A stretch of 64,000 bases of DNA from Alphaproteobacteria bacterium (GTDB lineage Bacteria; Myxococcota_A; UBA796; GCA-2862545): contig JACKEO010000002.1 in the NCBI GenBank assembly GCA_020632955.1, forward strand, positions 323,584 to 387,583, written 5' to 3'. The first letter of the stretch is position 1; each line of letters begins with the position of its first letter. Of the stretch, positions 1-8,105 are shown piece by piece. Under the pieces are notes generated by a model. That model saw only the letters and a list, made by a program, of their open reading frames with translations, did no database searches and had not been told where the DNA came from. The translations under genes and the position numbers were made by a program.

Positions 1-1305
1 GATCAGCCGCAGCGCGCGGGCGTCGTCGAGCAGGCGGTCGAGCTGGGGCCCGAGGCCGCAGGGCCCGGCGTCGTCCACCCCGAGCGCGCCCTGCTCGGCG
101 CAGGCCAGCAGGGCGTCGTCGGGCAGGCTCTGCCACACCAGCAGGGCCAGCCGCGTGGCGAGCTCACCGGGCGACAGGTGGTAGCGCCCGTCGGTGACCG
201 TGCCCTCGCCGCCCTCCACCACGAACCAGAACTCAGGCGAGGCGAGCACCGCACGCAGGCCCTGGGCCAGCACCTCCCGGGGCCCTCCCTCCCGCTGCGC
301 CTCGGCGAGGAGCAGGGCCTCGAGCGCCGCGCGCCGGTCCGCATCCACGGGACGCCGCCAGGCGCGCGCCGCCAGCGGACGGAGCACGCCCCACACGCAG
401 TCCACCACGCGATCCGCAGGCTCGACGGGGCAGCCGTCCACCGCCGCGAGCGGCCCGCCGGCCTCGGCCACGGGACCCACGGTGAGGCTGTCGAAGATGG
501 CCAGCCGCGTGCGCGACGGCGCGACGCGCAGCGTGAGCACGTGCGGTCCGGCGTCGACGTCGAGCTCGATCACCGCCGGGGGACCCTCGGTGCCGAAGGT
601 GGGCAGGGCGAGCACGCCCACCTCCTCGCCGTCGAAGCGCAGCGGCAGCGAGAAGGGCTCCCACGACGGCAGCGGGGCCTCGCCGTCGTTGGTGATGAAG
701 CCGAGCCGGAAGGTGAAGCGCCAGCGTCCCGCCTCCTCGAGGGTGAGGGGCACGTGCAGCGTGTAGTCGTCGAGGCGGAAGATCCAGGTGTGCTCCACGG
801 CACCCGACGAGGTGAGCAGCTCGCCCTCGAGGCCCGGCAGCGCCTCCAGCTCGAGGGTGCGCGTGAGCCGCGGCCGTGCGGTGCCCAGCTCCCCCACCAC
901 CTGCTCGGCCGCGAGGAGCATGCCCTCCACGAGGCTGTCGTCCACCGACCCCGCCCGCACGTCGGTGGCGTAGCCGCGCTCCACCGGCTCGGGCAGCACC
1001 GCCGAGGGCGACAGCTCCACGCCCAGCAGGTCCTGCACGGCGTGGTCGAGCTCGGCGCGGGTGAGCAGGCGCAGGCCGAGGTCGGTGGGGGACGTGGCCA
1101 CGGGGGGCGCCACGGTGGGGTCGGTGTCGCCGTCGTCGGGGTCCTTCGGGTCGGGCGCGGACCCACAGGCGACCAGCACGGCCCCGCAGCCGGCGAGCAG
1201 GGCCCCACGGGCCGCAGCCCGCCACCCGGTCGCCCCCCCGCCCCGCGTCGGCGGGCGGCGCGGCGACCCCGGGGGGCGCGCCTGCAGCCGACCGGTCGGG
1301 ACCAT
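1..1305 (-). CDS. DUF1592-family lipoprotein, C-terminus beyond window
   Basis: The reading frame begins at ATG 1305 behind a GAGG ribosome site and is still open at base 1, so only the first 435 residues are visible. A basic, proline-rich leader is followed by a hydrophobic stretch and the lipobox LVAC, then an acidic DPDDGDTD spacer, which indicates an exported lipoprotein. The motifs RLLTRAELDHAVQDLLG, RAWRRPV and LSPGELATRLALLVWQSLPDD are the DUF1587, DUF1595 and DUF1592 signatures of the multi-domain 'planctomycete cytochrome' family. The DUF1588 haem motif and DUF1585 would lie off the edge. It is the third member of this family in 16 kb and lies downstream of the RCC1 gene on the same strand. 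The family is known from Planctomycetes and Myxococcota, but its reaction is not established. Confidence 0.85.
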   Translation of the reverse strand, partial: MVPTGRLQARPPGSPRRPPTRGGGATGWRAAARGALLAGCGAVLVACGSAPDPKDPDDGDTDPTVAPPVATSPTDLGLRLLTRAELDHAVQDLLGVELSPSAVLPEPVERGYATDVRAGSVDDSLVEGMLLAAEQVVGELGTARPRLTRTLELEALPGLEGELLTSSGAVEHTWIFRLDDYTLHVPLTLEEAGRWRFTFRLGFITNDGEAPLPSWEPFSLPLRFDGEEVGVLALPTFGTEGPPAVIELDVDAGPHVLTLRVAPSRTRLAIFDSLTVGPVAEAGGPLAAVDGCPVEPADRVVDCVWGVLRPLAARAWRRPVDADRRAALEALLLAEAQREGGPREVLAQGLRAVLASPEFWFVVEGGEGTVTDGRYHLSPGELATRLALLVWQSLPDDALLACAEQGALGVDDAGPCGLGPQLDRLLDDARALRLI

Positions 1306-1403
1306 CCTCACCTCGTCGCGGCCACGAGGACCGCCAGGGACCCTGGAACATGCCGCACGCAGCACCCTCCGGCCACAGCGAAGGGCGCGGACGGCGGGTG
1401 CAC

Positions 1404-3077
1404 TCACCACCCCGGCAGCCGCGCGGGCACGGGGTTGGTGTTCGGGAGCTGGTCGGGATCCACCGCGAAGGGGTTGTCGCCCCAGCCCCACACCGTGCCG
1501 TCCTGGCGCAGCGCCACCGTGTGGTAGGCGCCCACCGCGATGCCGGCCACGTCGTCGAGGAAGGCCGTGCAGGGCCGCGCCGCGTCGGGCCCGCACACCT
1601 GCACCGGCGCCCGGCGTCGGTTGAAGGTGCCGTCGCCCAGCTGGCTCTCCTGGTTGGCGCCGAAGGACCACACGGTGCCGTCCTGGCGGAGCGCCACCGA
1701 GAAGTCCAGGCCCGCCTCCACCTGCGCCAGGTCGCGGAAGGGGTCGGTGCAGGCCGCGATGGCGGTGGAGCACACCACCACCGGCGAGGTGACGCAGGCC
1801 GGGAGGATGCCGCACGTGGTCTCGCCGTGCCCGGTGGCCAGCTCGCCCTCGCCGTTGCGCCCCCAGCCGAAGGCCAGGCCGTCCTGCCGCACCGCGAAGG
1901 TGTGCGTGGAGCCGGCATCCACCACGAGCACGTCCTGCAGGCCCATGTCGCAGGGCACCACCTCGTCCACCCCGCACACGAGCACCGGGTGGGCGCGCTC
2001 GTCCAGCTCGCCCACGCCGCGCCCGAGCTGGCCCGCGGCGTTGGAGCCCCACGACCACACCCGACCGTCCTCGCGCAGCGCGAGGGAGAAGATGCGCCCC
2101 GCCGCGATGGCCACCACGCCGTCGAGCGCGCCCGTGCAGGGCCCCACGTCGGGACCCGGACCGCACACCTCCACGGGCGTGCGGCGCACCTCGGTGGTGC
2201 CGTCGCCGAGCTGGTGGTCGTCGTTGGCCCCCCACGCCAGCACGGTGCCGTCGTCGCGCAGGGCGAGGCTGAAGGCCGCCCCGGCCGCCACGGCCACCAC
2301 GCCGGTGAGCGGGTCGGCCGCGCAGTCGGAGGCGCCCACGTCGCACACGGGCACCGGGGTGAGCCGCTCGTCGAGCGTGCCGTCGCCCAGCTGCCCGGCG
2401 ATGTTGTCGCCCCACGCCCACACCCGGCCGTCCCGTCCCAGCGACAGCGAGTGCAGCAGCCCCGCGGCCACGGCCGCCTGGTCGGTGAGCGGGGACCCGG
2501 TGCAGTCCGTGGCGCCGGGCGCGCACACCGGGCCGGCCGCCGGACGGGCGTCGTGGGTGCCGTCCCCCAGCATGCCATTGGTGTTGTCGCCCCAGGCCAG
2601 CACCGTGCCGTCGGGCTTGAGGCCGAGGCCGTGGTCGAGGCCCACGTCGAGATCGTGCACCTGCAGCCGCACCACCGCCGGCGTGCCCGGCCCCTCGGCG
2701 TCCGACGGCAGCGCCTCCACCTCGAGGGCGCCCACGCCCCGGGGGATCACCACCACGTGGGTGGCGTCGAGCTCCACCAGCCGGGCGCCCACGCCCCGCA
2801 CGGCCCAGGCCACGGTGGGCGTGTCGCCGTCGGGATCGGCCACCTGCACCTCCACGCGCACCGCCTGGCCCACCAGGGCGAGGCCGTCGGGCGTGACCGC
2901 GGTGGCCACCGGGGCGAGGCCGGTGCGGCCGGGCGGATCGGTGTCGGGCGGCGCGCTGTCGCCGCTGTCCCCCACGTCGGAGTCACCGCTGTCGGTCGTC
3001 ACGTCGGTGTCGACGTCGTCCTTCCCCCCCGCAGGCCCACACGCCGTCACCACCACCACCCAGAGCCACCTGCGCAT
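1404..3077 (-). CDS. RCC1-repeat beta-propeller lipoprotein
   Basis: This 557-residue protein has a short signal peptide ending VVTAC, then an acidic stalk rich in DTD, DSGDSG and DSAPPDTD up to about residue 45. From about residue 150 to the end it consists of RCC1 units, each with a core like VAAGLLHSLSLGRDG followed by VWAWGDNxxGQLGDGT; about seven are recognisable, enough for one seven-bladed propeller. RCC1 propellers bind protein or nucleotide partners in eukaryotes, but an exported bacterial lipoprotein version is more likely a cell-surface binding scaffold (inference). The start is ATG 3077 with GGAGG six bases upstream. It lies 74 bases downstream of the SUMF1 gene on the same strand and could be read from the same transcript or from its own TAGACT element. 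Confidence 0.85.
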   Translation of the reverse strand: MRRWLWVVVVTACGPAGGKDDVDTDVTTDSGDSDVGDSGDSAPPDTDPPGRTGLAPVATAVTPDGLALVGQAVRVEVQVADPDGDTPTVAWAVRGVGARLVELDATHVVVIPRGVGALEVEALPSDAEGPGTPAVVRLQVHDLDVGLDHGLGLKPDGTVLAWGDNTNGMLGDGTHDARPAAGPVCAPGATDCTGSPLTDQAAVAAGLLHSLSLGRDGRVWAWGDNIAGQLGDGTLDERLTPVPVCDVGASDCAADPLTGVVAVAAGAAFSLALRDDGTVLAWGANDDHQLGDGTTEVRRTPVEVCGPGPDVGPCTGALDGVVAIAAGRIFSLALREDGRVWSWGSNAAGQLGRGVGELDERAHPVLVCGVDEVVPCDMGLQDVLVVDAGSTHTFAVRQDGLAFGWGRNGEGELATGHGETTCGILPACVTSPVVVCSTAIAACTDPFRDLAQVEAGLDFSVALRQDGTVWSFGANQESQLGDGTFNRRRAPVQVCGPDAARPCTAFLDDVAGIAVGAYHTVALRQDGTVWGWGDNPFAVDPDQLPNTNPVPARLPGW

Positions 3078-3092
3078 CGATCCTCCGCCCCC

Positions 3093-3098
3093 AGTCTA
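3093..3098 (-). promoter_or_regulatory. candidate -10 element TAGACT
   Basis: TAGACT on the minus strand lies 15 bases before the ATG of the RCC1 lipoprotein, in very GC-rich DNA. It would give a leader of only about 9 bases that still contains the Shine-Dalgarno sequence. No convincing -35 box is visible. It is one of a series of TAGnnT elements in front of genes in this window. Confidence 0.35.
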
Positions 3099-3151
3099 CC
3101 GCCGGAGGCCACCCCGCCGTCGTCACCTGCGGTCGAGGGGCCCCGGTGGTC

Positions 3152-4705
3152 CTACGGATCCAGCGTGCGCGCCAGCCGGAAGCCGAAGAGGGGTCCGTCG
3201 TCGTCCGGGGTGGCCCGGCTGCGGTTCGACAGGCGCAGCAGCGCGGGCGGGTCGAAGAAGGAGCCTCCACGCAGCACGTGGTTCTTGCCCGTGTCGGGCC
3301 CCGCGGGGTCCACCGCCGCCTCGGGCGCGATCGGCGCGTAGATGTCGTGGCACCACTCCCAGACGTTGCCCACGAGATCGACGAAGCCCAGGGGCGAGGG
3401 CGTCCGCTGCCCCACGGGACGGGGACCCCCGGTCTCGCCGTCGAGGCACGACCAGGCCCAGGTGGCCAGCGACGCGCGACCGTAGACCGCGGGCGGGCCG
3501 TCGCAGCGCACCGCGGCGCGCGGGTCGCGCAACGTGCCGCCGCCGGGCAGGCCGCCCCGCTCCACGCCCCCTGCGCGGGCGACGTACTCCCACTCCGCCT
3601 CGGTGGGCAGGCGCCAGCCGCGGCAGGCGTAGGGGTCCCGGGCCGCCACGCAGCCCTCGCCGGCACAGGTGTAGCAGCGCGGGAGCCCGTCCAGGTCCGA
3701 CATGCGGTTGGCGAAGGCCGCCGCATCCACCCAGGCCACGTTCCGCACGGCGCAGGTGGCGGCGCAGGCGGCCCCGGGTGCTGCCGACCCCGACACGAAG
3801 GTCCAGGCGTCGCGCGTGACCTCGTGCTCCCCCAGCAGGAAGCGGTGGGTGAGCGTCACCTCGTGGGCCGGCTCGTCGTCGTCGCGCAGCGGGTCGCCGT
3901 CGGGGGAGCCCATGCGGAAGGTGCCGGGGTCCACCGGCAGGAAGCGCTGGCGCCAGGCGGTCACCACCTCGCCCACCGCGGGCAGCGGACAGGCGGCCTC
4001 CTGCACCACCTCGCAGGCCTCCACCTCCGCGACCGCCGCGGCGTGCCAGGCGGCCTGCCGGTGCACCCGCTCCACGGTCCACGCCGCCACGGCGCGCGCC
4101 CCGTCGGGCTCGGCGTGGGTGAGGAAGGGGTCCACGGCGCCCGCCTCCTGCAGGCCGGTGAGCACCTGGCGCAGGGCGTCGGCGGCATCCACGGCATCGC
4201 CCACGCCCTCGGCCAGCCGCACCCAGGTGGCCCAGGGGGCCCGCGGCGCCACGGTGGCCACCGTGCCCGTCCACGCGGCACCCGGCGGGGCGAGATCGAC
4301 GCGATGCAGGCAGGCCGCGCTGCAGGACGCGTCGTCCACGGGGTCGGGGCCTCCCGCCTGCACGGCGCACGGGGCCAGCGCCGTCGCGAGGCCCGCAGGC
4401 GGTGCGGCGAGCCGGGCCTGCACCCCCCCCACGTCGGCGAGCCAGGTCGCCGTGGGCGGGTCGCGCTCCAGCGCCCGCACCACCTGCAACGCCCACCAGC
4501 GCAGCGCCGGGTCGCGCAGGTCCGTCAGGTCGTCGTCGCCCACGCGGCCCAGGTCGAGCACCTCGTCCACCACAGGGCAGGCGGGTCCCGGGTCCACGGC
4601 GGTCTCGTCCGTGTCGACGGCGGGCGGGTCGCTGTCGCTGTCGTCGGGACCGGTGCCCTCCGGGGGGGCGCAGGCCGTGAGCACGGCCAGGACCCAGCGC
4701 CTCAC
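3152..4705 (-). CDS. SUMF1/FGE-fold lipoprotein, probably not catalytic
   Basis: The 517-residue product starts at GTG 4705, which overlaps the stop of the DUF1552 gene by four bases (GTGA). It has the lipobox LTAC and an acidic DDSDSDPPAVDTDE spacer, an unassigned helical region to about residue 260, then a complete C-terminal SUMF1 (formylglycine-generating enzyme) domain: FRMGSPDGD, LGEHEVTRDAW, CRGWRLPTEAEWEYVARAGG, LVGNVWEWCHDIY and HVLRGGSFFDPP. In true FGEs the RGGSW segment is followed by the paired catalytic cysteines; here it reads RGGSFFDPPALLRLSNRSR, with no cysteine. It is therefore more likely a binding or structural SUMF1 protein. It is coupled to the DUF1592-DUF1552 pair, which suggests it belongs to the same envelope module. 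Confidence 0.85.
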   Translation of the reverse strand: MRRWVLAVLTACAPPEGTGPDDSDSDPPAVDTDETAVDPGPACPVVDEVLDLGRVGDDDLTDLRDPALRWWALQVVRALERDPPTATWLADVGGVQARLAAPPAGLATALAPCAVQAGGPDPVDDASCSAACLHRVDLAPPGAAWTGTVATVAPRAPWATWVRLAEGVGDAVDAADALRQVLTGLQEAGAVDPFLTHAEPDGARAVAAWTVERVHRQAAWHAAAVAEVEACEVVQEAACPLPAVGEVVTAWRQRFLPVDPGTFRMGSPDGDPLRDDDEPAHEVTLTHRFLLGEHEVTRDAWTFVSGSAAPGAACAATCAVRNVAWVDAAAFANRMSDLDGLPRCYTCAGEGCVAARDPYACRGWRLPTEAEWEYVARAGGVERGGLPGGGTLRDPRAAVRCDGPPAVYGRASLATWAWSCLDGETGGPRPVGQRTPSPLGFVDLVGNVWEWCHDIYAPIAPEAAVDPAGPDTGKNHVLRGGSFFDPPALLRLSNRSRATPDDDGPLFGFRLARTLDP

Positions 4706-5985
4706 CCCAGCTCCAGCAGCGGGCGATCCCCGTCGTCCCCGAAGGTGGTCTGCGGCAGCCCCGCCGACTGGAGCAGCGACAGGTACAGGCGCGACAGGGG
4801 CGTGCCGTCGGGCTGCCGCAGGTGGCGCCCCTGCACGAAGCCGCCGCCCTCGCCCCCCGCCAGCAGCAGCGGCAGGCGCACCGCCTCGTGGTCGGCGCCG
4901 TGGCCCATGCCGCTGCCGAGCAGCACCCAGGTGTCGTCGAGCAGGCTGCCCGTGGCCGTGGGCACCTCGGCGAGGCGCGCGACGAGATCGGCGAAGCGCG
5001 CCACCTCCCAGCGGCAGATGGCCCGCACGCCCAGGTCGGAGCCCGAGTGCGTGTAGCTGTGGTGGCCCCCGGGGTAGCCGAGGAAGCCGAAGGTGCGCTC
5101 CGACTGGCCGTGGCCCAGCATGTACGACACCACCCGCGTCTGGCCGCACTGCAGGGCGAGCACGATCAGGCGGTTCATCACCTCGGCGTGGCTCGTGGGA
5201 TCCAGGCCCGACAGCGCGAGCTCCGGGGCCTCGCACGACAGGGTGCCCGACACCCCGAGCCGCCGCTCCAGGTCGCGCACGCCGTCGAGGTACTGCTGCA
5301 GCACGAGCTGGTCGTCGCCACCCAGCACCCGCTGCAGGTCGCCCACCTGGCCGATCACGTGGTCGAGCACGCTCTGGCGGGCCGCACGCTCGCGCACCCG
5401 CGCCGCCGCCGACTGGCCGTCGGCCGCCGCCACCCCGAAGAGCCGGGCGAAGACCGACGAGGGGTGGATGTCCACGGCCATCGGCGTGGCCAGGTCGGAC
5501 CACGAGACGTGGTGCAGCCGGGCGCAGGCATCGAGGGTGCACGACAGGCTGCTCTCGGAGCCCAGCACCAGCGACCGGAAGCGCAGGTCGCGACCCAGGC
5601 CCTCGGCGAGCACCTGGTCGATCGACACGCCGTACCCGGGCGGCGCGTCCATGCGACCCAGGTCGGCGCAGGTGAGGAAGGCCGACGTGCAGCGCGCGTG
5701 GTCCATCCCCAGGGTGGAGGCCGAGGCCGGCGGGTTGGCCATGCCCGTGAGCACCGTGACCCGGTCGCGCACCGCGGCCAGCGGCTCGAGCAGCTCGGGG
5801 AGGACGTAGCCGGCACCCTCCTCCGCGGGCTCCCACCGCGCGGGCACCATGCCGTTGGGCACGAAGTAGAAGACGAAGTTGGGGCTGCGCGAGGCCGCCC
5901 GCGCCGTGCCCGGCAGCGAGGCCATCACCGGCAGCGGCAGCAGCGACCCCAGACCCTTCAGGAAGCCCCGGCGCGACACGCTCAC
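4702..5985 (-). CDS. DUF1552 Tat-exported protein
   Basis: This 427-residue protein begins at GTG 5985, four bases inside the end of the upstream DUF1592 gene. The N-terminus SRRGFLKGLGSLLPLP is a twin-arginine signal followed by an AxA cleavage site (TARAA), so it should be exported folded. The body matches the DUF1552 family: FYFVPNGMVPARWEP, VTVLTGMANP, SIDQVLAEGLG, GGHHSYTHSG and LLGSGMGHGADHEAVRLPLLLAGG. The family resembles the alkaline-phosphatase/DUF1501 group and nearly always sits beside DUF1592 genes; its biochemical role is unknown. Translational coupling to both neighbours argues for a fixed-ratio complex with the putative haem protein. Confidence 0.88.
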   Translation of the reverse strand: MSVSRRGFLKGLGSLLPLPVMASLPGTARAASRSPNFVFYFVPNGMVPARWEPAEEGAGYVLPELLEPLAAVRDRVTVLTGMANPPASASTLGMDHARCTSAFLTCADLGRMDAPPGYGVSIDQVLAEGLGRDLRFRSLVLGSESSLSCTLDACARLHHVSWSDLATPMAVDIHPSSVFARLFGVAAADGQSAAARVRERAARQSVLDHVIGQVGDLQRVLGGDDQLVLQQYLDGVRDLERRLGVSGTLSCEAPELALSGLDPTSHAEVMNRLIVLALQCGQTRVVSYMLGHGQSERTFGFLGYPGGHHSYTHSGSDLGVRAICRWEVARFADLVARLAEVPTATGSLLDDTWVLLGSGMGHGADHEAVRLPLLLAGGEGGGFVQGRHLRQPDGTPLSRLYLSLLQSAGLPQTTFGDDGDRPLLELG

Positions 5986-7976
5986 GGCGCCTCCCCGGCC
6001 ACGCGCAGGCGGCGGAAGGCGGGGTGCAGGGCGACGGCGCGGAGCAGGTCGGCCATCGACCCGCCGCGGTCGCGCCCCTCCACCTGCAGCGCGTGGAGCA
6101 GCCCTCCGGCCTCGCCCAGCGGCACGCCCCAGGCATAGCGCCCCACCTGGCTGGTGACGCAGGCGCGCAGGGCGGGGTTGGCGGCGAGCCAGTCGGCGAG
6201 GCCCTCCGCACCCGCCACCTCGCTGCCATCGGGGAGCGTCGCGCGCGCCGGCACCGGGGCCCCGTCGGCGTAGGCGGTGCGCACCTGCCCGTCGGGCCCG
6301 TAGGCCTCGAGCGCCTCGCCGTAGGGATCGAAGCCCTGGTGGCAGGAGGCACACGCCGGGTTGGCGCGGTGGGCGTCGAGCGCGGCGAGGGCGTTGTCGC
6401 CGGGCTCCAGCATCGGCACCTCGCGCGGCGGCGGATCCGGCGGGTCGCAGAGCAGGCGCGCCGCCACGAGCACCCCGCGCGCCACCACGCTGGTGCGGTC
6501 GCCCTCGCTGGTGGCCCGCAGCACCTCGGGCAGCGCCAGGGCCCCGCCCGGCCGCGAGGGATCGGCCACCGCCGCGTCCATCCCCTCCCCCGTCACCACC
6601 GCCTCCAGGGGCGCGTCCCCCAGCAGCAGGGCCTCGAGGAAGGCGTCGGTGGCCGGCTGGGCGCGCGCCGGATCCGCCACGTCGAGCCACGGCCGCCCGA
6701 AGCGCTCCACCAGCGCGGTGGCCCGCGCGTCGGCCAGCAGGCGGTCCACCTGCGCAGCCAGGCCGCAGTCGCCCTCGGGCAGCACCAAGGCACCCGCGTC
6801 GGCGCAGGCCCTCAGCGCGGCGTCGGGCGGCTCGGCCCACAGCAGGTACGACAGCCGCGTGGCCAGCTCGTGGGGGGTGAGCGCGCGGGTGCCCGCGTCC
6901 ACGGGCCCCTCGCCGCGCTCCACCCGGAAGAGGAAGTGGGGCGACAGCACCAGCGCGTGCAGCGCGGTGGCGAGCCCGTCGTCCCAGGTGGCCCCCCCGT
7001 CCATGGCCGCCTCCACCAGCCGCACCAGGGCCTGCACCTCGGGACTGGTGACCGGCCGACGCCAGGCCCGGGGCGCCAGGTCGGCCAGCACCTGCTCCGC
7101 GCAGGCCACCTGCGCCCGCGGCTCCTCGGGATCGCAGGGCACGAGCCGGGCGCGCAGCGCACCGGGCGCGCCCTCGTCGGCGGCCAGCGGGCCGCGCAGC
7201 TCCACCGCGTCGAGGCCCACCCCCACCTCGCCGAGCTCCACGCTGGAGCCGTCCTCGGCCACGCCCGACGACAGGGAGCCGTTGCGCAGGCGCAGCGACA
7301 CCGCGTGGCTGCCGGCCGTCAGCGCCAGCGGCCACGTCACGTGGTCGGGCGCCTCCTGGCTGCCCCGCGCGGTGCGCACGCCCTGCGTCACGCCGTCCAC
7401 CCGCAGCTCCAGGTCGGCCTGGGCCACGCCCGGTCCCCAGGTGGAGAAGGCCGGCACCCGCAGCGCGTACGTCCCGTCCGCCGGGGCCTGCACCGTCAGC
7501 TCCACCGGCGCCGCCCGTCCCCACAGCAGCCACCAGGTGCCCTCGGCGCTGGGCAGCTCCACCGCCACGCCGGTGGCGGGGGGCACGTCCTCCACCTCGA
7601 CGCGCTGCACGTCGGTGGGGCGCGCCACACGGGCCGTGGCCTCCCGCGCCAGCTCCAGGGCCAGCCGGTCGAGCTGCTCCAGCAGCAGCTCGGGCACGGT
7701 GAGCCCCGACGCCTGGTTGTCGAGACCCTCCACGAGGTCGTCGTCGGGCAGGCGGGTGCGCAGGTCCAGGTCGAGGCCGTAGAGGGCCTCGAGGGAGCGC
7801 TCGATCTCGGCGCGGGTGAGCCGACGCAGCGGCACGCCCGGCACCAGGGGCTCGGCCACCTCGTCGGCCGGGGGGGCGGTGTCGTCGCCCTCGTCGGGGA
7901 CGTCCGACGGGAGCCCGCAGGCGCCGAGCAGCACGAGCGACAGCGTGGTCCTCCGCGTGGGCCCGGCGCGCCGCAT
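5982..7976 (-). CDS. DUF1592-family lipoprotein with CxxCH haem motif
   Basis: The 664-residue product starts at ATG 7976 with GAGGAGG upstream. The signal peptide ends LLGAC and is followed by an acidic spacer. Domains in order are DUF1587 (RRLTRAEIERSLEALYGLDL), a beta-rich carbohydrate-binding-like insert (about residues 140-290), DUF1595 (LAPRAWRRPV), DUF1592 (LTPHELATRLSYLLWAEPPD), DUF1588 with CASCH at residues 542-546, and DUF1585 at the C-terminus. CxxCH is the covalent c-type haem attachment signature, so this is a candidate periplasmic or surface cytochrome. It is the first gene of a coupled trio (DUF1592, DUF1552, SUMF1). The substrate or electron partner is unknown. Confidence 0.88.
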   Translation of the reverse strand: MRRAGPTRRTTLSLVLLGACGLPSDVPDEGDDTAPPADEVAEPLVPGVPLRRLTRAEIERSLEALYGLDLDLRTRLPDDDLVEGLDNQASGLTVPELLLEQLDRLALELAREATARVARPTDVQRVEVEDVPPATGVAVELPSAEGTWWLLWGRAAPVELTVQAPADGTYALRVPAFSTWGPGVAQADLELRVDGVTQGVRTARGSQEAPDHVTWPLALTAGSHAVSLRLRNGSLSSGVAEDGSSVELGEVGVGLDAVELRGPLAADEGAPGALRARLVPCDPEEPRAQVACAEQVLADLAPRAWRRPVTSPEVQALVRLVEAAMDGGATWDDGLATALHALVLSPHFLFRVERGEGPVDAGTRALTPHELATRLSYLLWAEPPDAALRACADAGALVLPEGDCGLAAQVDRLLADARATALVERFGRPWLDVADPARAQPATDAFLEALLLGDAPLEAVVTGEGMDAAVADPSRPGGALALPEVLRATSEGDRTSVVARGVLVAARLLCDPPDPPPREVPMLEPGDNALAALDAHRANPACASCHQGFDPYGEALEAYGPDGQVRTAYADGAPVPARATLPDGSEVAGAEGLADWLAANPALRACVTSQVGRYAWGVPLGEAGGLLHALQVEGRDRGGSMADLLRAVALHPAFRRLRVAGEAP

Positions 7977-8105
7977 CGTCCTCCTCGCCACGCGGCGACG
8001 GCCGCGGTCCTGCCAGCCTAGCCCATCCACGGGCCCCTCCGCGACGCGCACCCCCGGGCAGGGCGGAGGGCCCGGTGCTAGCGTGACGGGTCCGCCGGGG
8101 ACCCG
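7977..8105. promoter_or_regulatory. divergent promoter region
   Basis: The 129 bases separate the DUF1592 operon (-) from the FG-GAP gene (+). TAGGCT (8015-8020, minus strand) lies 38 bases before the ATG at 7976 and TAGCGT (8079-8084, plus strand) lies 21 bases before the ATG at 8106. Both could be -10 elements; no clear -35 boxes are seen. Confidence 0.35.

Noticed and set aside
3152..4705. Annotation as an active formylglycine-generating enzyme
   Set aside because: The catalytic cysteine pair expected after RGGSW is missing.
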